From positions 2,180 to 14,739 of the forward strand of contig JAAVHM010000093.1 in assembly GCA_014799675.1 (NCBI GenBank): a stretch of 12,560 nt of DNA. Reading direction: 5' to 3'. The position numbers and the translations under genes are program-made. Under the pieces are notes generated by a model. That model was not told where the DNA came from. It ran no database searches and saw only the letters and a list, made by a program, of their open reading frames with translations. Source of the DNA: Ruminococcus sp. (lineage in GTDB: Bacteria > Bacillota > Clostridia > Oscillospirales > Ruminococcaceae). Below, in pieces: positions 6,326 to 11,729 of this stretch. Every line of letters starts with the position of its first letter. Within the stretch, counting starts at the first letter, position 1.

Positions 6326-7055
6326 TTTCTTCGCCTCCGTTCAGCTCGTGGTCTATGTATTTTTTTCTTGCCTCCGCATATCTTCGCGTAACTGTCAGCA
6401 ATGTTCCGTCGGACATGATAAAGCCCACATTGTTTACCGTTTTGATGTGCTTCATATTAACAAGATAGCTTGCGGAGCTTTTTATAAATGAACCGTTTTT
6501 GATAAAGTCCCCTATCATGCCGTCAAAGGTCTCTCTGAAATAAACGCTTTCAAGGGTCTTTCCTCCCGCAAGACGGTATATCATGCGGTGATTGTAGTAT
6601 TCTATGTAAACAATGTCCTCGGCGTTTACCGAAACTGCCCCCGTGGAGCATTTCAAAACAAAACGCTCGGGGGGCTTGTTTATGCGGGAAAAGCAGTCCG
6701 CAAGCTCGGCTTCGACATCTTCCCTGACCGCAGGCTTGATGAGATATGAGAACGCTTTTACCGAATAGGATTCCAGAGCGTAATCCTTAGAGGTAGTCAG
6801 AAAAATAATAAAAGCTTCGGGATTTTTCCGCCTGATAGCCTTGCCAAGCTGAATACCGTTCATATCGGGCATTATTATATCCAGTATGTAAATATCCGAG
6901 CATTGTTCCCCGTCCTCATATTCAAGAAGCTCGCTGCCGGTCGAGAAAGTTTTTACCTCCGAATTTATATTATTTTCAGCAGTATAGTCATTGATGATGC
7001 TGCATATTTTTTCCAGTTCGTCGCCGTTGTCGTCGCATACAGATATACGGTACAT
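6312..7055 (-). CDS. LytTR-family response regulator (AgrA-like)
   Basis: This 247-residue regulator has an N-terminal receiver domain with acidic residues D8 and D9, phosphoacceptor D59 in YILDIIMPD, T87 or T88, and K107 in YLIKPA. A LytTR DNA-binding domain follows (about 134-234), with FIKSSASYLVNMKHI and LLTVTRRYAEARKKY typical of that fold. LytTR domains bind paired direct repeats of about 9 bp spaced two helical turns apart, and such a pair lies upstream at 7145-7173. The start at 7055 (MYRISVCDD) is preferred over the ATG at 7070 because GGAGG lies 8 nt before it and receiver domains start this close to the first strand. It is the first gene of the operon, followed with overlap by its kinase. 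Likely target: its own divergent promoter region. Confidence 0.93.
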   Translation of the reverse strand: MYRISVCDDNGDELEKICSIINDYTAENNINSEVKTFSTGSELLEYEDGEQCSDIYILDIIMPDMNGIQLGKAIRRKNPEAFIIFLTTSKDYALESYSVKAFSYLIKPAVREDVEAELADCFSRINKPPERFVLKCSTGAVSVNAEDIVYIEYYNHRMIYRLAGGKTLESVYFRETFDGMIGDFIKNGSFIKSSASYLVNMKHIKTVNNVGFIMSDGTLLTVTRRYAEARKKYIDHELNGGEENDDV

Positions 7056-7103
7056 CTGAAAATCCTCCATAAAAGAACCTGATAAAATTATTTTCTATTA
7101 ATA

Positions 7104-7132
7104 ATTATACCATATTATTTTTGGTCGGACAA
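7104..7132 (-). promoter_or_regulatory. Promoter of the regulator-kinase operon
   Basis: On the minus strand, a TTGTCC -35 (7132-7127), 17-nt spacer and perfect TATAAT -10 (7109-7104) preceded by TGG, an extended -10. The weak -35 and strong extended -10 would suit activator dependence. Confidence 0.72.
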
Positions 7133-7144
7133 GGAAAGTTCATG

Positions 7145-7176
7145 TCAATTAAGTGAAAAATCCGTCGTTTAAGTGA
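7145..7176. promoter_or_regulatory. Paired direct repeats, candidate LytTR binding site
   Basis: TCAATTAAGTGA (7145-7156) and TCGTTTAAGTGA (7165-7176) are repeats 20 bp apart, about two helical turns. The first nine bases of each resemble the AgrA half-site ACAGTTAAG (about 7/9 and 6/9). The pair sits between the divergent promoters, ending 2-6 bp before the plus-strand -35 and about 13 bp upstream of the minus-strand -35. This is the geometry expected of a LytTR activator site. Binding is inferred. Confidence 0.6.
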
Positions 7177-7178
7177 TT

Positions 7179-7211
7179 TTGGTTGAAATTCTCTGAAAAA
7201 TGGTATAAAAT
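7179..7211 (+). promoter_or_regulatory. Divergent plus-strand promoter for a short RNA
   Basis: TGGTATAAA (7201-7209) is an extended -10. Candidate -35 boxes are TTGGTT (7179-7184, 19-nt spacer) or TTGAAA (7183-7188, 15 nt to this -10, or 17 nt to TAAAAT at 7206-7211). Non-ideal spacing next to an upstream direct-repeat pair resembles activator-dependent agr-type promoters. Start expected near 7215. Confidence 0.55.
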
Positions 7212-7226
7212 TTAAAAGAATTTTTT

Positions 7227-7295
7227 ATGCATAAGTGTGAAAAGCATTGCTTAAAACTTTTAAGGAAAAGCCTGACAGTCAGGCAGTTGTTCTGA
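7227..7295 (+). CDS. Possible tiny ORF (22 residues) inside the small RNA
   Basis: The ATG at 7227 opens a basic 22-residue peptide, MHKCEKHCLKLLRKSLTVRQ then LF, with cysteines at 4 and 8. It has no good ribosome binding site and would sit about 12 nt from the predicted start. It does not look like a usual AgrD precursor, which is longer with a cysteine near its centre and an acidic tail. It is listed only as an alternative to a pure non-coding role. Confidence 0.2.
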   Translation: MHKCEKHCLKLLRKSLTVRQLF

Positions 7296-7357
7296 AAAAC
7301 GATCCGGAACGCTGCAAATAATTTACGCCATTACCTTATAACCTTCCAATTTTTTTA

Positions 7358-7400
7358 CCGCCGCAGTTGTCGTTTACTGACAATTGCGGCGGACTTTTTT
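7358..7400 (+). terminator. Strong intrinsic terminator of the plus-strand small RNA
   Basis: A 14-bp stem (7358-7371 with 7379-7392, one G-T pair) with a 7-nt loop is followed by AC and six T residues (7395-7400). On the minus strand the stem is followed by A then seven T... on the other side only weakly placed, so the plus direction is favoured. No plus-strand protein gene lies upstream to use it, which implies the short transcript. Confidence 0.8.
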
Positions 7401-7433
7401 GTATTCTCTTTTGTTTCCGCGGGACGGCACGGC

Positions 7434-7464
7434 AAAAGAAAAAGGCTGCTTGTATGCAGCCTTT
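7434..7464 (-). terminator. Intrinsic terminator of the acidic small protein gene
   Basis: AAAGGCTGC (7441-7449) and GCAGCCTTT (7456-7464) form a perfect 9-bp stem with a 6-nt loop. On the minus strand the stem runs into a T-rich tract (TTTTTCTTTT, 7443-7434). It lies just after the stop at 7476. Confidence 0.88.
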
Positions 7465-7475
7465 CGGATATGTAC

Positions 7476-7802
7476 TTATTCTTCCTCGGCGGGGACTTCG
7501 GGCAGTTCGTCCCTCAAAGAGCTTGTGTCAATGTAAAGCTCGTCGACGTCCTGCATATTTCCGTGATATGCGCCGTCGTCAAGGGCAGCCTTGTCGATAA
7601 GTCCGCCTGTTTCGAGGGTATCTGTGGAAAGGTTTACAACCTCGCATACAGGGTCGGGAGGAGGAGCTTCTCTAAGACCCGTTATCTCGGGAGGGTCTAC
7701 CGTAGTCGCGTTGGGGTCAAGCGCGTTGGGGACGGGGGCAGGCTTTGCCTTTTTACGGTCAATGTCCCCAAAAAAGTCATTTGGGTCTATAAAACTTGGC
7801 AT
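7476..7802 (-). CDS. Small acidic proline-rich protein, unknown function
   Basis: This is a 108-residue protein with no signal peptide or membrane helix. It starts MPSFIDPNDFFGDIDRKK. A proline-rich middle follows (about 20-52, many PP and AP pairs), and a markedly acidic C-terminal half ends PEVPAEEE. There is one cysteine (C53). The composition suggests a largely disordered protein, perhaps a binding partner or adaptor, but no family is recognised. The ATG at 7802 has GAAAGGGAT 9 nt upstream. It has its own perfect consensus promoter and its own terminator, so it is a well-expressed single-gene unit. That argues that it is a real gene despite being unfamiliar. The short N-terminal motif may be a conserved interaction peptide; this is a guess. 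Confidence 0.8.
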   Translation of the reverse strand: MPSFIDPNDFFGDIDRKKAKPAPVPNALDPNATTVDPPEITGLREAPPPDPVCEVVNLSTDTLETGGLIDKAALDDGAYHGNMQDVDELYIDTSSLRDELPEVPAEEE

Positions 7803-7863
7803 AATTTCACAATCCCTTTCATAAAAATTTCAATTTTTATACGCAAAAAATTATACTATTTTT

Positions 7864-7892
7864 ATTATACACAATTTATATATATTTGTCAA
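7864..7892 (-). promoter_or_regulatory. Perfect sigma-A promoter of the acidic small protein gene
   Basis: On the minus strand, TTGACA (7892-7887), 17-nt spacer, TATAAT (7869-7864), all matching consensus. The expected start is near 7857, with a 55-nt leader. A second TATAAT lies at 7855-7850 without a good -35. Confidence 0.88.
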
Positions 7893-7931
7893 TAGATTGA
7901 AAAATATATGTCAGAATAACCAAATAAATAA

Positions 7932-7975
7932 GAATTATTTGCACACAAAAACAATACGGCTCATTCAAATAATTC
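7932..7975 (-). terminator. Weak AT-rich inverted repeat after the lipoprotein gene
   Basis: GAATTATTTG (7932-7941) and CAAATAATTC (7966-7975) are perfect 10-bp arms with a 24-nt loop. The right arm lies in the last codons of the lipoprotein gene. A T-rich stretch follows on the minus strand. It may be the gene's 3' end, but the stem is AT-only apart from its ends, so the call is weak. Confidence 0.35.
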
Positions 7976-8869
7976 CGCGACCTCTGCTGTAAATTCTTCA
8001 AGCTGTCTTCTAATATCTTCCTCGTCAAAATTTTCCGTCCGAAGACTTTCATTAGTCAAGGGACGCGCCTCATATAACAGCATTGTCATAACATAAGGCG
8101 TATCATATATATTTGTCAAATTATCATATTTTTCCAAGGCTTTCTCTATTTCTGCGTGGAAAAATTCCTCCTGTTCATTCATGCCCTCTATTTGGTCAAG
8201 CTCCTCATACAGCTTGTCCTTATCCAAAAAATCAAATTCTTCTTTAACGCCGTTATTGTACACATAACAAGAAAGTCCCTCAACAGCCCGCACACCATTA
8301 ACAACAAACAACGACGTTGTACCGTCATCATTTGGCTGCAAATATGTATAACCTGATATTTCCAATGCGTCAACAACTTTCCAATTGTTGTCAACATAAT
8401 CGCAAACATACATACAATCACCGTGAAACGTATCAACAATATAACAAAGCTCTTTTATTCCATCACCGTCAATATCAATGTAAAAAACTTTCGACGAACC
8501 CGCGGGCGAAGCCCATATCGCAAGCTCTTCACCGTTTTCAAGCACCTCGTCGCTGCACCATATTTCAAACATTTTAAGCCAGAAATCACTGTCGGGCGGA
8601 ACAACGTTTGTATTTGCGCTCGCCGCTTTTGCTGTTTCGGAAGCTGTTGTCTCTTCCTGTTCAGACGTGCTTTCCGCAGTTGTTTCCGTAACGGTATTGC
8701 TTGCTGTTATACTTGAAGTATTATTTTCAGTATCTGTACTAACTGTAGTTGAAGTGCTTACCGTACTGCTTGTAATTTCCAACCTATTTGTTTCGGAACT
8801 GCTGCAAGCGGCGGACATGAACATTATAAACGCAAGACAGAACGGTAAACACGTTTTTTTAAATTTCAT
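7961..8869 (-). CDS. Predicted lipoprotein with Ser/Thr-rich linker, unknown function
   Basis: This 302-residue protein has an N-terminal lipoprotein signal: MKFKKT, a hydrophobic stretch and FMSAAC, with C22 the likely lipidated residue. A Ser/Thr/Glu-rich linker (about 23-90), low in complexity, follows. The globular part (about 92-302) contains DIDGDGIKEL at 132-141, a DxDGDG loop like those in VCBS/FG-GAP-type repeats. Its C-terminal region is acidic and helical. It is probably anchored on the outer face of the membrane. The ATG at 8869 has GAGGGGGT upstream; a longer reading from 8953 would run over the rplA stop and terminator. It follows the ribosomal operon in the same direction but after a candidate terminator. 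No promoter is clear. No named family recognised. Confidence 0.82.
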   Translation of the reverse strand: MKFKKTCLPFCLAFIMFMSAACSSSETNRLEITSSTVSTSTTVSTDTENNTSSITASNTVTETTAESTSEQEETTASETAKAASANTNVVPPDSDFWLKMFEIWCSDEVLENGEELAIWASPAGSSKVFYIDIDGDGIKELCYIVDTFHGDCMYVCDYVDNNWKVVDALEISGYTYLQPNDDGTTSLFVVNGVRAVEGLSCYVYNNGVKEEFDFLDKDKLYEELDQIEGMNEQEEFFHAEIEKALEKYDNLTNIYDTPYVMTMLLYEARPLTNESLRTENFDEEDIRRQLEEFTAEVAELFE

Positions 8870-8892
8870 AATAAAGACCCCCTCAATATACG

Positions 8893-8932
8893 AAAACAAT
8901 GCTGCCGCCGCATAGTTGCAGCAACAGCATTG
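8893..8932 (-). terminator. Candidate terminator of the rpmG-rplA operon
   Basis: CAATGCTG (8897-8904) and CAGCATTG (8925-8932) form a perfect 8-bp stem with a 20-nt loop. The loop offers alternative pairing of TGCTGC (8900-8905) with GCAGCA (8919-8924). On the minus strand only four T residues (8896-8893) follow, so termination may be inefficient and could let transcription reach the lipoprotein gene. Confidence 0.5.
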
Positions 8933-8949
8933 CATTATTTCAATAAAAA

Positions 8950-9645
8950 TCAAACGCCGTATTTAGTTGTTGAAACAGGAATACCAACGCCCATTGTTGA
9001 AGCTACAACGCAGGACTTGATATAAGTACCCTTTGCAGCCGCAGGCTTAGCCTTAACGATAGCTTCGAGAAGTGTGTCAAGGTTCTGAACGAGCTTCTCT
9101 GTACCGAATGAAGCCTTGCCGATAGGACAGTGAATGATGTTGGTCTTGTCGAGACGGTACTCGATCTTACCTGCCTTAGCCTCTGTTACAGCCTTTGCAA
9201 TGTCGGGAGCAACTGTTCCCGCCTTGGGGTTAGGCATAAGTCCGCGGGGACCGAGAACTCTTGCAGCCTTACCTACAACGCCCATCATGTCGGGAGAAGC
9301 TACGCAAACGTCAAAGTCAAGCCAGTTCTCCTTAACGATCTTGTCAACGAGGTCTGCGCCGCCAACGTAATCAGCTCCTGCTGCCTTAGCGTCAGCCTCT
9401 TTTTCTTCCTTACAGAAAACGAGGACTCTTACCTTTTTACCTGTACCGTTGGGAAGTACAACCGCGCCTCTTACCTGCTGGTCAGCGTGACGGGAGTCAA
9501 CGCCCAGACGAACGTGTACTTCGATAGTTTCATCAAATTTAGCCTTAGCGTTCTGACAAGCAAGTGTCAGCGCCTCGTCAGTTTCATAAAGCTTGTTTCT
9601 GTCAACAGCCTTTGCGCTGTCGTTATATTTCTTACCGTGTTTCAT
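8950..9645 (-). CDS. rplA: 50S ribosomal protein L1 (uL1)
   Basis: This 231-residue protein matches the family length. It begins MKHGKKYNDS and contains the L1 signature region ASPDMMGVVGKAARVLGPRG followed by LMPNPKAGTV (about 125-155). L1 forms the L1 stalk near the ribosomal E site and can repress translation of its own operon by binding mRNA. The ATG at 9645 is chosen over the upstream start at 9684, because AAGGAGG lies between them and homologues begin here. It is the last gene of the rpmG-secE-nusG-rplK-rplA operon. The usual next genes rplJ and rplL are absent from this side; a terminator and an unrelated lipoprotein gene follow. Confidence 0.98.
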   Translation of the reverse strand: MKHGKKYNDSAKAVDRNKLYETDEALTLACQNAKAKFDETIEVHVRLGVDSRHADQQVRGAVVLPNGTGKKVRVLVFCKEEKEADAKAAGADYVGGADLVDKIVKENWLDFDVCVASPDMMGVVGKAARVLGPRGLMPNPKAGTVAPDIAKAVTEAKAGKIEYRLDKTNIIHCPIGKASFGTEKLVQNLDTLLEAIVKAKPAAAKGTYIKSCVVASTMGVGIPVSTTKYGV

Positions 9646-9733
9646 TATCAGATTTTCCTCCTTATAAGTGGTAACTGTTTCCAATTTTGGAACTCATAGC
9701 GGAATTTTTTCCTCCCACTATATGCAAGATGTA

Positions 9734-9754
9734 TAGAAGCAAGAGGCAAGAGAA
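9734..9754. repeat. Heptanucleotide repeat array B, rplK-rplA spacer
   Basis: TAGAAGC (9734-9740), AAGAGGC (9741-9747) and AAGAGAA (9748-9754) are in perfect heptad register. They lie in the unusually long (about 145 nt) gap between rplK and rplA, on the same strand as the other arrays. Confidence 0.6.
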
Positions 9755-9790
9755 TTTTCCCCTCCCAAGCTTCCGAAACATCTGCGGCAA

Positions 9791-10216
9791 TTAGTCAACT
9801 ACTTCAACGCCCATTGAACGGCAAGTACCCGCGATCATGCTCATTGCGGACTCAACGCTTGCTGCGTTCAGGTCGGGCATTTTTGTCTCTGCGATCTTCT
9901 TGATCTGTTCCTTAGTGATCTTTCCGACCTTAGTCTTGTTAGGAACACCTGAACCACTCTGAAGACCGATAGCCTTTTTGATAAGGACTGCCGCGGGCGG
10001 AGTCTTTGTGATAAACGTAAACGAACGGTCAGCGTAAACTGTGATAACAACAGGGATAATAAGACCGATGTCGTTCTTTGTTCTCTCGTTAAATTCCTTT
10101 GTAAAAGCCATGATATTAACGCCGTGCTGACCAAGAGCAGGACCAACAGGCGGAGCAGGAGTAGCCTTTCCTGCTGCGATCTGAAGCTTAATTAAGCCAA
10201 CTACTTTCTGTGCCAT
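9791..10216 (-). CDS. rplK: 50S ribosomal protein L11 (uL11)
   Basis: This 141-residue protein has the standard length of L11. It begins MAQKVVGLIKLQIAAGKATP and carries PPVGPALGQHGVNIMAF (about 21-37), the typical L11 N-terminal sequence. The C-terminal rRNA-binding domain includes KTPPAAVLIKKA (about 72-83) and the end SMGVEVVD. L11 binds the GTPase-associated centre of 23S rRNA and takes part in factor binding and the stringent response. The ATG at 10216, with GGAGGTG 9 nt upstream, is preferred to an ATG four codons earlier. It lies 50 nt after nusG, a gap holding a small palindrome (10241-10255), and well before rplA. Confidence 0.98.
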   Translation of the reverse strand: MAQKVVGLIKLQIAAGKATPAPPVGPALGQHGVNIMAFTKEFNERTKNDIGLIIPVVITVYADRSFTFITKTPPAAVLIKKAIGLQSGSGVPNKTKVGKITKEQIKKIAETKMPDLNAASVESAMSMIAGTCRSMGVEVVD

Positions 10217-10240
10217 TGCTTTTTGCACCTCCGTAAATAT

Positions 10241-10255
10241 AGGAACATTGTTCCT
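10241..10255. other. Small palindrome between nusG and rplK
   Basis: AGGAAC (10241-10246), ATT and GTTCCT (10250-10255) form a perfect 6-bp stem with a 3-nt loop. There is no T-run. It could be an RNA processing or stability element; nothing in the sequence decides. Confidence 0.3.
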
Positions 10256-10267
10256 TAAACAATAAAA

Positions 10268-10813
10268 TTAATATTCATCCGAAACCGCAACCATGGTTAT
10301 ATCCAGGGCTGCCGAGGTCTCTCTGCCGAACATTGAAACCTTAACGCTTACCTGCATAGCTTCAGCGTCCACGCTTTCGACCTCACCGACGATGCCCTCC
10401 ATGGGACCCGCCGTAATTTTGACTTTATCTCCCGCCTTGAAGTTTATCTCGACGGAAGCGGGCTTGCTGTCCGAATTAATGCCCATAGCCGCCGCTTCCT
10501 TATCGGTAAGGGGTATAGGCTTCGATCCGGGACCTACAAATCCTGTACAGCCCCTGACGTTTCTGACAACGTACCACGAATCGTCCGTAAGGATCATCTT
10601 TACCAGAACATATCCGGGGTAGGTCTTTCTTTCGACCTCCTGCATCTTATTGGTTTTCTCGTTCGGCTCCATTACCAGTTCGGTAGGAACCTGAACTTCC
10701 TCAATAAGATGATGAAGCTTACGGTTTTCCACAACCTTCATAATAGTTTGCGCAACCTTATTCTCATAACCGGAATAAGTATGAATGACATACCATTTTG
10801 CCGACTCTGACAT
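10268..10813 (-). CDS. nusG: Transcription termination/antitermination factor NusG
   Basis: This 181-residue protein has the usual bacterial length. It carries an NGN domain: KWYVIHTYSGYENKV (6-20), KTYPGYVLV (63-71), and GCTGFVGPGSKP (88-99). A C-terminal KOW domain follows, GDKVKITAGPMEGIVGEV (128-145). NusG binds RNA polymerase clamp helices and links to ribosomal protein S10 or Rho. It is placed between secE and rplK, the classic order. The ATG at 10813 has AGAAGGGA upstream with a rather long spacing of about 12 nt. The spacer upstream of it contains heptad array C. All expected motifs are intact. Confidence 0.98.
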   Translation of the reverse strand: MSESAKWYVIHTYSGYENKVAQTIMKVVENRKLHHLIEEVQVPTELVMEPNEKTNKMQEVERKTYPGYVLVKMILTDDSWYVVRNVRGCTGFVGPGSKPIPLTDKEAAAMGINSDSKPASVEINFKAGDKVKITAGPMEGIVGEVESVDAEAMQVSVKVSMFGRETSAALDITMVAVSDEY

Positions 10814-10832
10814 AATTATGACCAGTCCCTTC

Positions 10833-10867
10833 TAGAAACTAGAGGCACGAGGTTAGAGGCAAGAATA
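10833..10867. repeat. Heptanucleotide repeat array C, secE-nusG spacer
   Basis: Five heptads in perfect register: TAGAAAC, TAGAGGC, ACGAGGT, TAGAGGC and AAGAATA. They lie about 20 nt upstream of the nusG start codon and next to its ribosome binding site. Confidence 0.7.
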
Positions 10868-10911
10868 GCTTCGCTCTGTCCTCTGTGCTTTAGGTTTTTG
10901 CGTATGCACTA

Positions 10912-11220
10912 TCAGCCTGTCGTCAGCTTAAGCAAAGCTGTGAGGATACTGTCTATTCCCCAGACAACAATGGCGCTTGCACACATTCCGATAAGAACCA
11001 CCGCCGTATTGTTTACAACCTTGCTCCATGAAGGCCATGTGACTTTCTTGATCTCGCTTTTTAAATCCTTGAAGTATTTAACGACGCCGCTTTGTTTTTT
11101 GGCGTTTGAGCCTTTGCCCTTCGCCTTAGCCTTTTCGCGGTCGTTCACGATTTTATTCGCCTTTGCCTCAGCCTGCGCAACGATCGACGACTTCTTGGGT
11201 TTGTTTTTTGCATCAGCCAC
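10912..11220 (-). CDS. secE: Preprotein translocase subunit SecE
   Basis: This 102-residue protein is a short Gram-positive type SecE. A lysine- and alanine-rich N-terminal part (about 1-45) precedes the conserved VVKYFKDLKSEIKKVTWPSW (46-65), the amphipathic segment of SecE. One membrane helix follows (about 72-95). With SecY and SecG it forms the protein-conducting channel. The start GTG at 11220 is chosen because GAGGTG lies 6 nt upstream; an earlier in-frame GTG at 11229 overlaps that site. It follows rpmG with a 14-nt gap, so the two are co-translated. The basic N-terminal extension is longer than in the most compact homologues (about 60 residues), but such extensions are common. Confidence 0.93.
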   Translation of the reverse strand: MADAKNKPKKSSIVAQAEAKANKIVNDREKAKAKGKGSNAKKQSGVVKYFKDLKSEIKKVTWPSWSKVVNNTAVVLIGMCASAIVVWGIDSILTALLKLTTG

Positions 11221-11234
11221 TCTCAACACCTCGC

Positions 11235-11384
11235 TTACTTAGTTTCTTTGTGAAGAGTATGCTTTTTGCAGAACTTGCAGTACTTGTTCATTTCAAGCCT
11301 GTCCGGGTCGTTCTTCTTGTTCTTTTTGGTATTGTAGTTGCGCTGCTTGCACTCTGTGCAGGCAAGTGTTACCTTTACTCTCAT
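11235..11384 (-). CDS. rpmG: 50S ribosomal protein L33 (bL33), zinc-binding form
   Basis: This 49-residue protein reads MRVKVTLACTECKQRNY then NTKKNKKNDPDRLEMNKYC and KFCKKHTLHKETK. Its four cysteines (9, 12, 36, 39) form two CxxC pairs, marking the zinc-binding (C+) form; many genomes also carry a cysteine-free form expressed in zinc limitation. L33 sits near the E site of the 50S subunit. The ATG at 11384 has AGGAGGTG 5 nt upstream. It is the first gene of the rpmG-secE-nusG-rplK-rplA operon, and the leader between it and the inferred promoter is about 370 nt. Confidence 0.97.
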   Translation of the reverse strand: MRVKVTLACTECKQRNYNTKKNKKNDPDRLEMNKYCKFCKKHTLHKETK

Positions 11385-11729
11385 ATCGGCACCTCCTATT
11401 AGATTAGCGATGGCTTGTAGCTGTTCTTTGTTCGGCTTTTAGAGAATAGGACGTCAAAGGCGGGGATACACAAAAGAGGCAAGAAGCCAGAGGTTAGAAT
11501 CAGTTCCCTCTTGATTTCCGTTCTCTCTTTACTTTTCCGCTTACCTTGCCGTGCCGTTTCTTTGCCTTGCAGAACAATTCCGCACCGCTTGCGTTTTCGC
11601 AGGGGACGTATTTCCCCTGTGCCTCCCTCTTCGGCATACTCAGGCTGACTCGCAAGAGCAGCCGCAGAAGCCTTTTTCAAACCATTCCCGCCGAAAATTT
11701 CTTCCGAAACGTTCCCGAAACGGGGGCGC
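11385..11729 (-). other. Long leader of rpmG, no convincing gene
   Basis: This stretch of about 345 nt lies between the terminator/promoter region and rpmG. I find no tRNA, no recognisable riboswitch, and no reading frame with a ribosome binding site. A 116-codon frame crosses it from a TTG within the terminator, but its composition is erratic and it ends just before rpmG. It holds a small hairpin (CAGGGG with CCCCTG near 11596-11617) and heptad array D. An unannotated leader RNA or a degenerate intergenic repeat are the main options. Confidence 0.4.
11474..11501. repeat. Heptanucleotide repeat array D, rpmG leader
   Basis: Four heptads in register: AAGAGGC, AAGAAGC, CAGAGGT and TAGAATC. They lie in the long leader of rpmG on the same strand as the other arrays. 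Confidence 0.65.

Larger units (their letters stand above)
7215..7400 (+). ncRNA. Candidate small structured RNA divergent from the two-component operon
   Basis: This stretch is bounded by the divergent promoter at 7179-7211 and a strong intrinsic terminator at 7358-7400, giving a predicted transcript of about 185 nt. Inside are three consecutive palindromes with a single central base: 7242-7252 (AAGCA-T-TGCTT), 7250-7264 (CTTAAAA-C-TTTTAAG) and 7270-7284 (GCCTGAC-A-GTCAGGC). The first two overlap, so their hairpins exclude each other. Only one short reading frame starts with ATG (7227-7295, 22 codons, two cysteines), and it lacks a clear ribosome binding site. It does not match a riboswitch or 6S pattern I recognise. 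By position it resembles RNAIII beside agr, but that is analogy. Transcription is inferred only. Confidence 0.5.

Noticed and set aside
7215..7357. An AgrD-like autoinducer precursor upstream of the terminator
   Set aside because: The only ATG frame is 22 codons, without a ribosome binding site, a central Cys motif or an acidic tail.
9130..9699. 189-codon plus-strand frame antisense to rplA
   Set aside because: It overlaps rplA and has no promoter or ribosome binding site; it is a shadow frame of a strongly conserved gene.
11385..11729. tRNA or known riboswitch in the rpmG leader
   Set aside because: I could not find a cloverleaf, T-loop (GTTCRA) or any riboswitch core I recognise; a model search would be needed to exclude it fully.
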